Positions 9,203 through 17,883 are shown, numbered from the stretch's first letter. The stretch: 64,000 bases of DNA from Methylobacterium sp. Leaf104 (GCF_001422885.1 NZ_LMMZ01000001.1:186753-250752); one strand, 5' to 3'. The notes: generated from the sequence alone by a model not told the origin. Numbers and translations: made by a program.

Positions 9203-10369
9203 TCAGGCCCGCTCGGCGATCCGCCGGACGCCGCCGGGATCGGCGCTGGCGCTGAACTGCGACGGCGTCATCCCGTAATGCTGCCGGAACACGCGGCTGA
9301 GCTGGGCCGCGCTGCGGAACCCCGCCTCCTCGGCCAGCACCGCGATCGGGTGCGGCTGGGCCGGTGCGCCGAGGGCCTCCCTGATCCGTTCGAGCCGGGC
9401 CGTGCGGATGAAGCACTCGACCCCACCCACCGGTTGGAACATCGCGAACAGCTTGGAGCGCGAGGCGCCGATGCGCCGCGCGACTTCGGCGGCGCTCAGG
9501 TCCGGGTTGCCGAGGTTCGCCTCGATGTAGAGACGGGCCTTCTGGTAGAGCCGGGCCGGATCGCTGAGCGATGTCCCATGCCCGAGGGCGGCCGTGACGG
9601 CCTGGGCCATCAGCGTTGCCGTCTGGGCCATCGTCTCGGCATCGAGGGCCGTCAGGCGCGGCAGGCGCTCGCGCATCCGCAGGAGATGCGTGGTGTAGGG
9701 GGCGGCGACATCCGGCGGGATGACGAGGCCGTGGATCCGGTCCAGGGGGCCGAACCAGCGCCGGGCGAAGGCGCGTGGCATGGCGACGAAGTTGCGCCGC
9801 TGGCGCGGGATGCCCTGGGCGTCGCGAATGATGGTCGGACGCGAAAAGTCGATGGCGTAGACCGAGCCGGCTCCGGTCCGCACCTCCCGGCCGTCGAAGT
9901 TGCCGATGATGTCGCCCGTCTCGACATGCTGGAGGACGATCGCGTCGAGGCCGTCATAGCCGAGCTTCTGCGCCGGCCGATGGAAGACGAAGGGGATTCC
10001 GTCCATGAAGTGGAAGCGTAGGTGCTCCGACCAGAAACTGGTGATCTCCACATGGAACGGCGTGACCAGCGGTGTCACCAGCGCCGAGCTGGCGAACATC
10101 AGTTGGTAGACCTGTGCGGCGTCGGCCTCGGGATAGTCGTGACTGGAGAAGCGCACCTGCCGGAGGGGGAAGGTCCCGTCTTTGACCTGCTGGTCCGAAA
10201 GCGAATCTTGCAAGGCTGGGATCACGATTGTGGGCGAAGGGTCGGAGTGATCAATGACCTTCGCATCCTCCGGTTCCGCCGCCGTGGCCGGATCGATTCG
10301 CGCGGAGTCAGTCCCGGCGCGCGGTCGGTGTGGTCGGATCCGGCTGCCCGGATCGCGGGATCGGCGCAC
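9203..10369 (-). CDS. AraC-family transcriptional regulator
   Basis: Up to 388 residues. The C-terminal 100 residues hold the paired helix-turn-helix of AraC/XylS (DLSAAEVARRIGASRSKLFAMF, then IAVLAEEAGFRSAAQLSRVF and HYGMTPSQF). The N-terminal part, with the FSSHDYPEADAAQVYQLMF region, resembles the AraC-binding-like sensor domain of regulators such as FeaR and the NahR-neighbour group. The open frame begins at 10369, but the first 50 or so residues look low-complexity; the real start may be a GTG or TTG near 10200-10230. Its targets are unknown. Confidence 0.88.
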   Translation of the reverse strand: MRRSRDPGSRIRPHRPRAGTDSARIDPATAAEPEDAKVIDHSDPSPTIVIPALQDSLSDQQVKDGTFPLRQVRFSSHDYPEADAAQVYQLMFASSALVTPLVTPFHVEITSFWSEHLRFHFMDGIPFVFHRPAQKLGYDGLDAIVLQHVETGDIIGNFDGREVRTGAGSVYAIDFSRPTIIRDAQGIPRQRRNFVAMPRAFARRWFGPLDRIHGLVIPPDVAAPYTTHLLRMRERLPRLTALDAETMAQTATLMAQAVTAALGHGTSLSDPARLYQKARLYIEANLGNPDLSAAEVARRIGASRSKLFAMFQPVGGVECFIRTARLERIREALGAPAQPHPIAVLAEEAGFRSAAQLSRVFRQHYGMTPSQFSASADPGGVRRIAERA

Positions 10370-10672
10370 ACGACGGGGCGCGACCCGGATTTACGCTGGA
10401 ATTGCCGAGGAGATCGCGTTCGACAACCTGGAGCCGCGGCGCCTTTCTCCATCGAAATTCGTGGAAGGCGCCGCCTGATTTGACTTTCGATTTGCTAATC
10501 GACGGCTGAGCGCGTACATATTCGATATCAATTCAACGGCAGAACCTCGGCGGCGCGGTTTCGTTTATGAAATCGAGCCAGGGATTCCTATGTCTTGAAT
10601 TGATGACGGAGACGGCCGCGCATGATCGCGTGGACCTCCGGTAGATGAAGCCCGCAAGGGCGAAGGAATACG
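10370..10672. other. Upstream region of the AraC regulator and of the cold-shock gene
   Basis: About 300 bases. From 10450 the sequence becomes AT-rich, as expected for the promoter and long leader of a cspA-type gene. An AGAAC-17-GTT pair (10541-10565) is one mismatch from the alphaproteobacterial general-stress promoter pattern. The inverted repeat TCGAT/ATCGA lies at 10487-10502. A good ribosome site (AAGGAA, about 10661-10666) precedes the cold-shock ATG. Confidence 0.45.
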
Positions 10673-10882
10673 ATGGCTGTCGGTACTGTTAAGTGGTTCA
10701 ACGAGACAAAGGGTTTCGGTTTCATCCAGCCGGATAACGGCGGAAGCGACGTGTTCGTGCACATCTCGGCCGTCGAGCGCGCCGGCATGCGCGGCCTCGC
10801 GGAAGGCCAGAAGGTCTCCTACGAGATGGAAACCGACAAGCGCAGCGGCAAGCAGTCCGCCGGCAGCCTCCAGACCGTCTGA
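10673..10882 (+). CDS. Cold-shock protein, CspA family
   Basis: 69 residues forming one cold-shock domain. The RNA-binding motifs RNP1 (KGFGFIQPD) and RNP2 (VFVHISAVE) are both intact, preceded by [10 protein letters not shown]. Such proteins bind single-stranded RNA and DNA, melt secondary structure and act as transcription antiterminators or RNA chaperones. It is a single-gene unit followed by two strong hairpins. Several paralogues are normal in these genomes, so a specific Csp letter is not assigned. Confidence 0.97.
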   Translation: MAVGTVKWFNETKGFGFIQPDNGGSDVFVHISAVERAGMRGLAEGQKVSYEMETDKRSGKQSAGSLQTV

Positions 10883-10888
10883 TCACGG

Positions 10889-10909
10889 CGGGCTCCCCCG
10901 TGGAGCCCG
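10889..10909 (+). terminator. First hairpin after the cold-shock gene
   Basis: An eight-base inverted repeat (10889-10896 with 10902-10909, 5-base loop) lies just past the stop. It has only a weak T-rich tail, so it may stabilise the 3-prime end instead of terminating. Confidence 0.5.
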
Positions 10910-10921
10910 ACCTGTTTCGAG

Positions 10922-10948
10922 AGCCGCCTCCCGAACGGGAGGCGGCTT
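10922..10948 (+). terminator. Intrinsic terminator after the cold-shock gene
   Basis: A perfect 11-base inverted repeat (10922-10932 with 10937-10947, 4-base loop) is followed by a partly T-rich stretch. It is the stronger of two tandem hairpins behind the cold-shock gene. Confidence 0.75.
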
Positions 10949-11016
10949 GCTCGTGTTCTGAGACCCGATTCCAGGGGAGCGCGCCGAGGGCGGCCTCCCG
11001 CATGACAGGATCCTGT

Positions 11017-11379
11017 GTGAGCCAATTCAACCCGAACTCGATGACCGACCGCCTCAAGGCCGCGACCGAAGCTCGCGCCGCGGCGCTGGCCCGCTTCCGT
11101 GACCGCCCGGCGGCGGATGATCCGGCCGTGGTCGCCCGCAAGGCGGAGCGGGCCCAGATCGCCCGGGAGCGCGAGATCCGCGTGGCGGCTCGCGAGCAGG
11201 CCCGGCTCGAGGCCGAGGCCCAGCGTGCCGCCGAGGCCGAGGCCGAGCGCGAGCGTCAGGTCGCCGAGGAAGTTCGCGCCGCCGAGGAGAAGGTGGCCCA
11301 GGCCGCTGCCGCCCGCCTGGAGCAGAAGGCCCAGCGCGATGCGCGCTACGCCGCCCGCAAGGCCAAGGCGCGCCGCTAA
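11017..11379 (+). CDS. DUF6481-type coiled-coil protein
   Basis: 120 residues starting from a GTG at 11017, chosen because AGGA lies seven bases upstream and because relatives begin with a short SxF-like N-terminus before the conserved DRLKAATEARAAALARFR and DDPAV. An ATG at 11041 would drop nine residues. From residue 35 onward it is a highly charged Ala/Glu/Arg-rich helix, probably one long coiled coil, ending in a basic AARKAKARR tail that could bind nucleic acid. The function of the family is not known. It sits among other small stress-type genes. Confidence 0.78.
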   Translation: MSQFNPNSMTDRLKAATEARAAALARFRDRPAADDPAVVARKAERAQIAREREIRVAAREQARLEAEAQRAAEAEAERERQVAEEVRAAEEKVAQAAAARLEQKAQRDARYAARKAKARR

Positions 11380-11550
11380 GCACGGCAGCGGGATCCTCTG
11401 ATCCTGCGACGAGACGCGGCGGGTTCGGCGCGAACCCGTCGGACGGCGCGTCCCACGGGACGGGCCCGCATCACCGGGTCCGCCGCGGCCGGCGGAACCA
11501 CCCTTGGCGCGACCCCGGTCCGCCAGACCTCCACCGAGGAGACCAGCGCC

Positions 11551-11745
11551 ATGTCCCACAAGTTCAAGATCGGCCAGCGCGTGCGCCGCGCCCAGATCGG
11601 CTATACCGCCCCGAAGACCGACATCACCGACGTCTTCGAGATCATCCGCCTGGTTCCCGAGGACCAGACCGGCGAGCCGTTCTACCGGATCAAATCCGGC
11701 AGCAGCGAGCGCGCGGTGCGCGAGGGCGAGATCACCGAGGCCTGA
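11551..11745 (+). CDS. Small conserved hypothetical protein
   Basis: 64 residues. It starts MSHKFKIGQRVRR and continues with a basic, beta-rich sequence (DVFEIIRLVPEDQTG, PFYRIKSGSSERAVREGEI) that looks like a small SH3-like or Tudor-like barrel; this is a shape guess only. A GAGGAG site precedes the ATG. A strong hairpin follows. I do not recognise a family with known function, but the coding character (high third-position GC, clean start) supports a real gene. Confidence 0.75.
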   Translation: MSHKFKIGQRVRRAQIGYTAPKTDITDVFEIIRLVPEDQTGEPFYRIKSGSSERAVREGEITEA

Positions 11746-11797
11746 GGACTCCGCCGCGGCGCCCGCCGCGGCTCGTTCCACCGAGATTCGACGGCAG

Positions 11798-11830
11798 CGG
11801 CCTCCCCTTCACGCCGTGAGGGGGAGGCCG
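11798..11830. terminator. Bidirectional terminator hairpin
   Basis: Arms 11798-11807 and 11821-11830 are perfect complements, and an inner TCAC/GTGA pair extends the stem to about 15 pairs. It lies between the convergent ends of the small protein gene and the L,D-transpeptidase gene. Confidence 0.75.
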
Positions 11831-11836
11831 TTCGCG

Positions 11837-12760
11837 TCAGCCCAGCACCACCACGCGCGAACCGATCTCGACCCGGCCGTAGAGGTCGATGACGTCCTGG
11901 TTGATCATCCGGATGCACCCCGACGAGACGCTCTTGCCGATCGATTCCGGCTCGAGGGTTCCGTGGATGCGGTAGAGGGTGTCCTTGTTGCCCTGCCAGA
12001 GATAGTGCGCCCGCGCGCCGAGGGGATTGCGCGCGCCGCCGGGTACGCCGAGACCGCTCTGGAGCTGGGACACGGAGCGCGCCAGCTTCGGCGTGCGCGC
12101 GATCATCTCCTTGGGCGGATACCAGTCCGGCCACATCTGCTTCGAATTCACCGTCGAGGCGCCGGACCACGAGAAGCCCTGCTTGCCGACGCCGACGCCG
12201 TAGCGTCGCGCCCGGCCGTTCGGCTGGACGAGGAAGAGGTGGTGGGCCCGGGGATCGATCACGATCGTGCCCGGGGTCTCCGAGCCCGTATAGGCGACCT
12301 CCTGGCGCAGGAAGGACGGGTTCGCCTTGCGCCAGTTGAAGGCATAGACCGGGAAGGGCTCGTCGGTGATCGCCGCGTAGGCGCGGTTGAAGTCGATGGG
12401 ACCGTTGTCGACGGGCTTGGCCGGAGCGGCCTGCTGGGCCGAGGCCGGCGGCACCTGGCGCGGAGCGTAGAGGTCCGCATCCGGATCGTCCGCCACGGCG
12501 GGCCGGCCGCGCTGGCTCCGCACCGGGTCGAGATCGCGCTCGGCCCCGCGCTCGGAGTAGGGCACGTACTGGCCGCCCCGGCGCCGGTAGAGCCGCCCGT
12601 CCTCGTCGCGATAGAGGCGCTCGTCGTCGTAGGCGCCATCGCCGTCGATGGCGCCGCCGAAGAGGCCGCGTCCCTGCGCGAGGGCGGACCCGACGGGCGT
12701 GAGGAGCGCGAGGCTCGTCGTCGCCCCGGAGAGAAGCGTGCGGCGGGTCGTGTGAGACAT
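11837..12760 (-). CDS. Exported L,D-transpeptidase (YkuD domain)
   Basis: 307 residues. The YkuD catalytic signature SSGCIRMINQD places the nucleophile at Cys282, with the upstream HLFLVQPNG and YLWQGNKDTLYRIHGT segments. The enzyme should form 3-3 peptidoglycan cross-links or attach proteins to the wall in the periplasm. The N-terminus TTRRTLLSG followed by a hydrophobic run and AQG is a twin-arginine signal. Residues about 35-130 are a proline- and alanine-rich linker with an RLYRRRGGQYVPY-like element. It stands alone on the minus strand with a terminator shared with the convergent small gene. Confidence 0.93.
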   Translation of the reverse strand: MSHTTRRTLLSGATTSLALLTPVGSALAQGRGLFGGAIDGDGAYDDERLYRDEDGRLYRRRGGQYVPYSERGAERDLDPVRSQRGRPAVADDPDADLYAPRQVPPASAQQAAPAKPVDNGPIDFNRAYAAITDEPFPVYAFNWRKANPSFLRQEVAYTGSETPGTIVIDPRAHHLFLVQPNGRARRYGVGVGKQGFSWSGASTVNSKQMWPDWYPPKEMIARTPKLARSVSQLQSGLGVPGGARNPLGARAHYLWQGNKDTLYRIHGTLEPESIGKSVSSGCIRMINQDVIDLYGRVEIGSRVVVLG

Positions 12761-13096
12761 GGGGCGGTGCTCGGGAAGTCGTCAGAGAAGGGTCGTTCGA
12801 GCCCGGGCCTAGCAAGTCGACGCAGGGCCGTCACGTCGTGCGGACGAAGGGCAGCCCTGCAAGGGCGCTAAAGTTCGCGGGCGATGCAGTGCGGGCACAA
12901 TCACCGGCTCTAGAAACCATCCGGCAAACCTTTCGAAGACCCGTGCGAATACGACGGGGTCGCGCTTTCACCATGTCGAAGAAAAAACGGTGCCCCGTGC
13001 CGCGATCCGGTTGCAGGCCGGTTGCAAAATCCCGGGCCGTGCCGACATAGCTGCTCACACGCCGACTCCCCTTCTCGAATACATGGAACGCGACCC
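12761..13096. other. Divergent intergenic region, L,D-transpeptidase and small exported protein
   Basis: About 335 bases without a credible gene. It holds a direct repeat of CCGGTTGCA (13007-13015 and 13018-13026) and a modest AT-rich patch around 12970-12990. Promoters for both flanking genes must lie here, but no consensus pair was recognised. Confidence 0.45.
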
Positions 13097-13345
13097 GTGC
13101 CGGTCCCTCCGCGTCCCCGTAACCGCGCGCCCCATGCGGCGCTCGCGGCGTTGCTGCTCGTCACCCTGGTGCCTGGCGAGAGCCAGGCCGGCCGCAGCCG
13201 CACCCCGCCCGCGCCGGAGCCGGCCGCACCGGTGACGAGCTGGACCTCGACCGAGCCGGAGAACCCCACCTGCCAGCGCACCCGTCGCAAGCTCTGGCAC
13301 GCCGGGGAGGGCTGGGTGGTCCGCGGCGTCACGGTCTGCCGGTGA
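13097..13345 (+). CDS. Small exported hypothetical protein
   Basis: 82 residues from a GTG at 13097, selected because it directly precedes a signal peptide: basic residues, then HAALAALLLVTLVP and a GESQAG cleavage region. The mature part is short, proline-rich at first (PPAPEPAAP) and contains two cysteines (PTCQRTRR and GVTVCR), possibly disulfide-linked in the periplasm. The same open frame extends upstream to 13022 without a good ribosome site. No known family is recognised. Confidence 0.55.
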   Translation: MPVPPRPRNRAPHAALAALLLVTLVPGESQAGRSRTPPAPEPAAPVTSWTSTEPENPTCQRTRRKLWHAGEGWVVRGVTVCR

Positions 13346-13532
13346 CCGTAGGCGCGCGCCGCGATCCGCGCCGCGCGGGAGGGCCTCACGCGAAATCGAT
13401 GCCGCGTGCGCGCTTGAGCGTAGGACAATCGCCCGGGCTTGGTTAAAGCTGGTCGGGCCACGCGTCGGATCGTGGGCACGGCCACCTCGGTCGGGGCAAG
13501 GCGCGTCGGCGGGAGCGTGGCCGGAGGAATGC

Positions 13533-16283
13533 TTGAGTAGGATCGGCGACGCGCCCGAGACGGGGCCCGAGGCCCTCGCGCGCTACGACATCCTGGACAC
13601 AGGCCCCGAGGACGCGTTCGAGGACATCGTCACGCTGGCCTCCCGGATGCTGGAGATGCCGGTCTGCCTGATCTCGCTGGTGGATACCGACCGCCAGTGG
13701 TTCAAGGCCAGGGTCGGCTTCCCGCGTCCCGAGACCTCCCTCACCGAGTCGATCTGCGCCCACGCGGTGCGGCAGGACGGCCTCTTCGTCATTCCCGACA
13801 CCACCCGGGATCCGCGCACGGACGCGAACCCCCTCGTCACCGGTGCGCCGCACGTGCGCTTCTATGCCGGCATGCCCCTGCGCACCCCGGAAGGGGCGGC
13901 CCTGGGCACCCTGTGCGTCCTCGACACGAAGCCGCGCGAGCTGACCGAGGCGCAGGGCTTCATCCTGCGCACCCTGGCCGGTCGGGTCATGACCGAGCTC
14001 GGCCTGCGGCGTGCCCTGAAGGAGCGCCGCGCGAGCGACCGGCACAATGCGGCGATCATCGGCAGCGCCATCGATTACGGCATCGTCACTATGGACCTCG
14101 CCGGCCGGATCACGAGCTGGAATGTCGGGGCCGAGAGCGTCCTCGGCTGGAGCGAGGCCGAGATGATGGGGCGGCCCGCCGACCGCTTCTTCACGCCGGA
14201 GGATCGGACGCGCGGCGTGCCCGAGCACGAGATGCGGGTCGCCCGCGAGCTCGGCCGGGCCAACGACGAGCGCTGGCACCTGCGCAAGGACGGCTCGCGC
14301 TTCTGGGGCATGGGCGAGATGATGCCCCTCAGGGACGAGGCGGACTGCCACATCGGCTACCTTAAGATCCTGCGCGACCGCACGGCCGAGCGCCGGGCCA
14401 CCGAGGCCCTGCGCAAGCAGACGGCCCTGCTCCAGACCGTCACCGACCACCTCAGCGAGGCGGTGGTCCGCCTGAGCGAGGACGACGTCGTCACCTTCGC
14501 CAATCCCGCCGCCGAGGCGATGCTGGGCTGGCCCCGCGGCAGCCTGATCGGCCGCAACCTCCACGACACGGCGCATCATCACCACCCCGACGGCCGGCCC
14601 TTCCCGCGGGAGGAGTGCGAGGTCGTGCGGTCCCTGCGCAGTGGCGTCGCCCTGCGCGACCGCGAGGCGACCTTCTTCCGACAGGACGGCTCGCCCATCG
14701 CCGTCATCACCAACAACGCGCCGATCATCGAGGACGGCGTGGTGCAGGGCGCCGTCCTGACCCTGACCGACATCACCGAGCGCAAGGCGGCCAATGCCCG
14801 CCTGCGCCGGAGCGAAGAGCGCCTCAGCCTCGCCCTGAACGCGTCCGGCATGATCGGCACCTGGGACTGGGACCTGCGCGATGACGTGATCTACGCCGAT
14901 CCGAACTTCGCCCGGATCTACACCGTCGATCCCGAGCGCGCCGCCCTCGGGGCGCCCCTGGCGGACTACATCCGCAACTTCCATCCCGACGACATGCCGC
15001 GGTTCCAGGCCGAGCTCGACCGCCTCTTCGCCGGCGCCAAGGAATTCGCCTGCGAGTACCGCATCCTCCAGCCGGACGGCTCCCATCGCTGGGTGATCGC
15101 CCGCGGGAGCCTGGTGCGGGCCGCCGACGGGACGCCGCTGCGGTTTCCGGGCGCCTCGGTGGACATCACCGAACGCAAGCGGGCCGAGGAGCGCCAGGCG
15201 GCCCTGGTCGAGCTCGGCGAACGCCTGCGCGAATTGCAGGACCCCGGCGAGATCGCCTTCGTGGCCGCCGAGATCGCCGGCCGCACCCTCGGGCTGACCC
15301 GCGCGGCCTACGGCGTGCTCGACGATTCCGGGGCCTATCTCGACATCGTCCGGGACTGGACCCTGCCGGGGGCCGGCACCCTGGTCGGCCGCCACCGCTA
15401 CGCCGATTATGGCTCCTACCTGCCGGAGTTGCGCCAGGGACAGGCCGTCGTCATCGCGGACGTGGAGACCGATCCGCGCACCGCGGACCGGTCGGCGGCC
15501 TTCCGCGCCCTCGACGTGCGCACGGTGATCAACCTGCCGCTGATGGAGCGCGGGCAACTCGTGGCGGTGTTCTGCCTGCACGATTCGAAGTGGCGCGACT
15601 GGACACCGGACATCCTCGACTTCGTGCGCAACGTCGTCGACCGCACCCGCGCCGCCGTGGCCCGCCTGCGGGCCGAGGAGCAGCAGGAACTGGTCAACCG
15701 CGAACTCAGCCACCGCATGAAGAACCTGCTGGCCATGGTCCAGTCGATCGCGACCCAGACCATGCGCACGGCCGTCGACGTCGATACGGCCAAGGAGGTG
15801 CTCGCCGGCCGCCTCATCGCGCTGGGTCAGGCGCACGACCTCCTGATGGGAGGCGCCCTCGGCAGCACCCTGATCGGCCCGGTGGTGCGCGGAGCCCTGA
15901 AGCTGCACGAGGACCGGGAGGGCCGTTTCCGCCTCGACGGGCCCGAGCTCGAGATCGGCGCCAAGCCGGCCCTGTCGCTGGCGCTGATGCTGCACGAACT
16001 CGCCACCAACGCGGCCAAGTACGGGGCGCTCTCCGAGGAGAACGGCCACGTGGCGATCCGCTGGGACGTGCGCGACGAAGCCGGCGAGCCCAGCCTCGCC
16101 TTCTCCTGGGCCGAGATCGGCGGGCCGCCGGTGACGCGGCCGACCCGCAAGGGGTTCGGCTCGCGCTTCATCGAGCGTGGGCTCGCCGGGCAGGTCGGCG
16201 GCACCATCGCCCTCGACTTCCCCGCCGACGGCGTCACCTGCGTCATCAGCGCACCCCTGGCGGCCTTCCAGGCCGACGGCTGA
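13533..16283 (+). CDS. Multi-sensor HWE-family histidine kinase
   Basis: 916 residues from a TTG with GGAGGA four bases upstream. Domain order: GAF (about 20-165), PAS (185-300), PAS (305-415), PAS (430-550), a second GAF (555-710) and an HWE-type kinase core. The phosphoacceptor is His727 in NRELSHRMKNLLAMV, with the family's ALMLHELATNAAKYG and IRWDV elements and the final FGSRFIERGL. There are no membrane segments, so it should be cytoplasmic. HWE kinases often feed light, redox or general-stress signalling. No response regulator lies next to it, so the partner is unknown. Confidence 0.93.
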   Translation: MSRIGDAPETGPEALARYDILDTGPEDAFEDIVTLASRMLEMPVCLISLVDTDRQWFKARVGFPRPETSLTESICAHAVRQDGLFVIPDTTRDPRTDANPLVTGAPHVRFYAGMPLRTPEGAALGTLCVLDTKPRELTEAQGFILRTLAGRVMTELGLRRALKERRASDRHNAAIIGSAIDYGIVTMDLAGRITSWNVGAESVLGWSEAEMMGRPADRFFTPEDRTRGVPEHEMRVARELGRANDERWHLRKDGSRFWGMGEMMPLRDEADCHIGYLKILRDRTAERRATEALRKQTALLQTVTDHLSEAVVRLSEDDVVTFANPAAEAMLGWPRGSLIGRNLHDTAHHHHPDGRPFPREECEVVRSLRSGVALRDREATFFRQDGSPIAVITNNAPIIEDGVVQGAVLTLTDITERKAANARLRRSEERLSLALNASGMIGTWDWDLRDDVIYADPNFARIYTVDPERAALGAPLADYIRNFHPDDMPRFQAELDRLFAGAKEFACEYRILQPDGSHRWVIARGSLVRAADGTPLRFPGASVDITERKRAEERQAALVELGERLRELQDPGEIAFVAAEIAGRTLGLTRAAYGVLDDSGAYLDIVRDWTLPGAGTLVGRHRYADYGSYLPELRQGQAVVIADVETDPRTADRSAAFRALDVRTVINLPLMERGQLVAVFCLHDSKWRDWTPDILDFVRNVVDRTRAAVARLRAEEQQELVNRELSHRMKNLLAMVQSIATQTMRTAVDVDTAKEVLAGRLIALGQAHDLLMGGALGSTLIGPVVRGALKLHEDREGRFRLDGPELEIGAKPALSLALMLHELATNAAKYGALSEENGHVAIRWDVRDEAGEPSLAFSWAEIGGPPVTRPTRKGFGSRFIERGLAGQVGGTIALDFPADGVTCVISAPLAAFQADG

Positions 16284-16290
16284 GCCCGGA

Positions 16291-16368
16291 CCTGCCTGAG
16301 CCCAAGCCTGCCTGAGCCCAAGCCTGCCTGAATCCAGGACCCCGAATCCAGGACCCGCGAATCCAGGG
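16291..16368. repeat. Short degenerate tandem repeat
   Basis: The unit CCTGCCTGAGCCCAAG occurs at 16291-16306 and 16307-16322, then a variant at 16323-16338. The tail GAATCCAGG of that variant is itself repeated at 16344 and 16359 with 14-15 base spacing. The tract starts eight bases after the stop of the HWE kinase gene. Its role, if any, is unknown. Confidence 0.85.
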
Positions 16369-16382
16369 CGTTTCCTGGGCAG

Positions 16383-16399
16383 TGCCGCCTCGTGCGGCA
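16383..16399. promoter_or_regulatory. Candidate NtrC-type enhancer palindrome
   Basis: TGCCGC, five bases, GCGGCA. The 6-5-6 layout and TGC/GCA ends match the shape of NtrC sites (TGCAC-type half-sites), although the inner bases differ. It lies about 75 bases upstream of the sigma-54-type promoter, a usual enhancer distance. Confidence 0.35.
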
Positions 16400-16474
16400 G
16401 CCGGGCGCCGCTGCCGACGGCAATCGGATGCCTGCGGATCGGGCAGGCGCGAGCGGGGACGGCGTCCGAAGCTC

Positions 16475-16489
16475 TGGCACGTTCGGTGC
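16475..16489 (+). promoter_or_regulatory. Sigma-54 (RpoN) -24/-12 promoter
   Basis: The sequence CTGGCACGTTCGGTGCTT matches the RpoN consensus TGGCACG-N4-TTGC with one mismatch. The invariant GG (16476-16477) and GC (16488-16489) are exactly ten bases apart. It faces the nitrate transporter gene, 120 bases before its ATG, which fits nitrogen-regulated expression through NtrC. Confidence 0.65.
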
Positions 16490-16610
16490 TTGGCCCGATG
16501 CGTCGCCGGTCGGCGACACGCGGAGCAAAGGCGCTCCGCACGCGGACGGCGTGAGTCCGGATCCCTTGGCATGAACGGCCCCTGCGGCCGCGAACCTCGA
16601 GACGCACTCC

Positions 16611-17867
16611 ATGGCCAGCTTCAAGACCGTGATGAAATCCGGTCATCCTCCGACTCTGTTCGCCGCCTTCCTCTACTTCGATTTCTGCTTCGCGATCTGG
16701 GTGCTCAACGGCGCCATGGGTCCGTTCATCACCGAGACCTACAAGCTGACCCCGGCCCAGACCGGGTTCATGATCTCGCTGCCGATCCTGGCGGGCGCGA
16801 TCATGCGCTTCCCGCTCGGGATCCTGGCCCAGTATATCGGCCGCAAGAACGCCGCCATCACAGAGATGACGGTGATCATGTTCGCGATGGCCTTCGGCTT
16901 CTTCTACGTGAACACCTACGACGAGGTGCTCGCCATGGGCGTGCTCCTCGGCATCGCCGGCGCCTCCTTCGGCGTCGCCCTGTCCCTCGGCTCGGGCTGG
17001 TTCCCCAAGGAGCACAAGGGTCTCGCGATGGGCATCGCCGGAGCCGGCAATTCCGGCACCGTGCTCGCCGTGCTGTTCGCGCCGCCCCTGGCCCAGGCCT
17101 ATGGCTGGCAGACCGTCTACGGCTTTGCCGGCTGCGTCATGGCGATCCCCCTGATCGTGATGATCGTCTTCGCCAAGGAACCGCCGGACGCCGAGCACCA
17201 GTCCTTCAAGGAGCACGTCTCCTGCCTGTTCCAGAAGGACGGCTGGGCCTTCAACCTCATCTACATCATCACCTTCGGCGGCTTCATCGGCCTGTCGAAC
17301 TTCCTGCCGACCTTCTTCTACGAGCAGTTCGCCGTGACCAAGGTCGAGGCCGGCCGCCTCACCATGCTGGCGGCCCTGATGGGCTCCGGCATCCGCGTCG
17401 TCGGCGGCTACTTCGCCGACCGGCTCGGCGGCATCCTGGTCCTGTCGGTGGTGCTGCTCGCCGCCGTCGGCTCGTTCCTGCTCCTCACGGCCTCGCCCTC
17501 GCTGGCGCTGACCACGGCGCTGTTCATGCTGTGCTTCGCCGCCCTCGGGGCCGGCAACGGCGCCCTGTTCCAGCTCGTGCCCCTGCGCTGGCCCGCCAAC
17601 ACGGCGGTGGCCGGCTCGATGATCGGCGAGGTCGGGGCCCTCGGCGGCGCGATCCTGCCCAACGTGATGGGCCTGTCGAAGCAGTATACCGGCTCCTTCG
17701 CCCTCGGCTTCGTCGGCTACGCGGTCTTCGCCGCCCTGGTGCTGGTCTGCCTGCTGGTGTGGCAGCGCAGATGGGTCGGCACCTGGGTCGGCCCGCGCGG
17801 CAAGGTGCTGGCGCCGAGCACGCCCGAGCGCGCCGAGGCCGGCCGGCTCGATCCGCTCACCGCCTGA
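16611..17867 (+). CDS. Nitrate/nitrite transporter, MFS NNP family (NarK/NasA type)
   Basis: 418 residues, about 12 membrane segments. The nitrate-nitrite-porter signature is clear: LGSGWFPKEHKGLAMGIAG followed by AGNSGT, with a second glycine-rich segment GAGNGALFQLVP in the second half. It should import nitrate (or exchange nitrite) across the inner membrane. No nitrate reductase is in the window, so it is a solo transporter. An RpoN-type promoter and an NtrC-sized palindrome lie upstream, pointing to assimilation under nitrogen limitation instead of respiration. A strong hairpin follows the stop. Confidence 0.93.
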   Translation: MASFKTVMKSGHPPTLFAAFLYFDFCFAIWVLNGAMGPFITETYKLTPAQTGFMISLPILAGAIMRFPLGILAQYIGRKNAAITEMTVIMFAMAFGFFYVNTYDEVLAMGVLLGIAGASFGVALSLGSGWFPKEHKGLAMGIAGAGNSGTVLAVLFAPPLAQAYGWQTVYGFAGCVMAIPLIVMIVFAKEPPDAEHQSFKEHVSCLFQKDGWAFNLIYIITFGGFIGLSNFLPTFFYEQFAVTKVEAGRLTMLAALMGSGIRVVGGYFADRLGGILVLSVVLLAAVGSFLLLTASPSLALTTALFMLCFAALGAGNGALFQLVPLRWPANTAVAGSMIGEVGALGGAILPNVMGLSKQYTGSFALGFVGYAVFAALVLVCLLVWQRRWVGTWVGPRGKVLAPSTPERAEAGRLDPLTA

Positions 17868-17883
17868 GCCGCGGCGCCGGCCG

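Larger units (their letters stand above)
16284..16610. other. Regulatory leader region of the nitrate transporter
   Basis: About 325 bases without a gene. In order it contains a short tandem-repeat tract (16291-16368), an NtrC-sized palindrome (16383-16399), an 11-base TGCCG-A-CGGCA palindrome near 16410, and a sigma-54-type -24/-12 promoter (16475-16489), 120 bases before the transporter start. Confidence 0.65.

Noticed and set aside
13443..17216. A minus-strand open frame of about 1,250 codons
   Set aside because: Antisense to the HWE kinase and the nitrate transporter; composition is a shadow of those genes.
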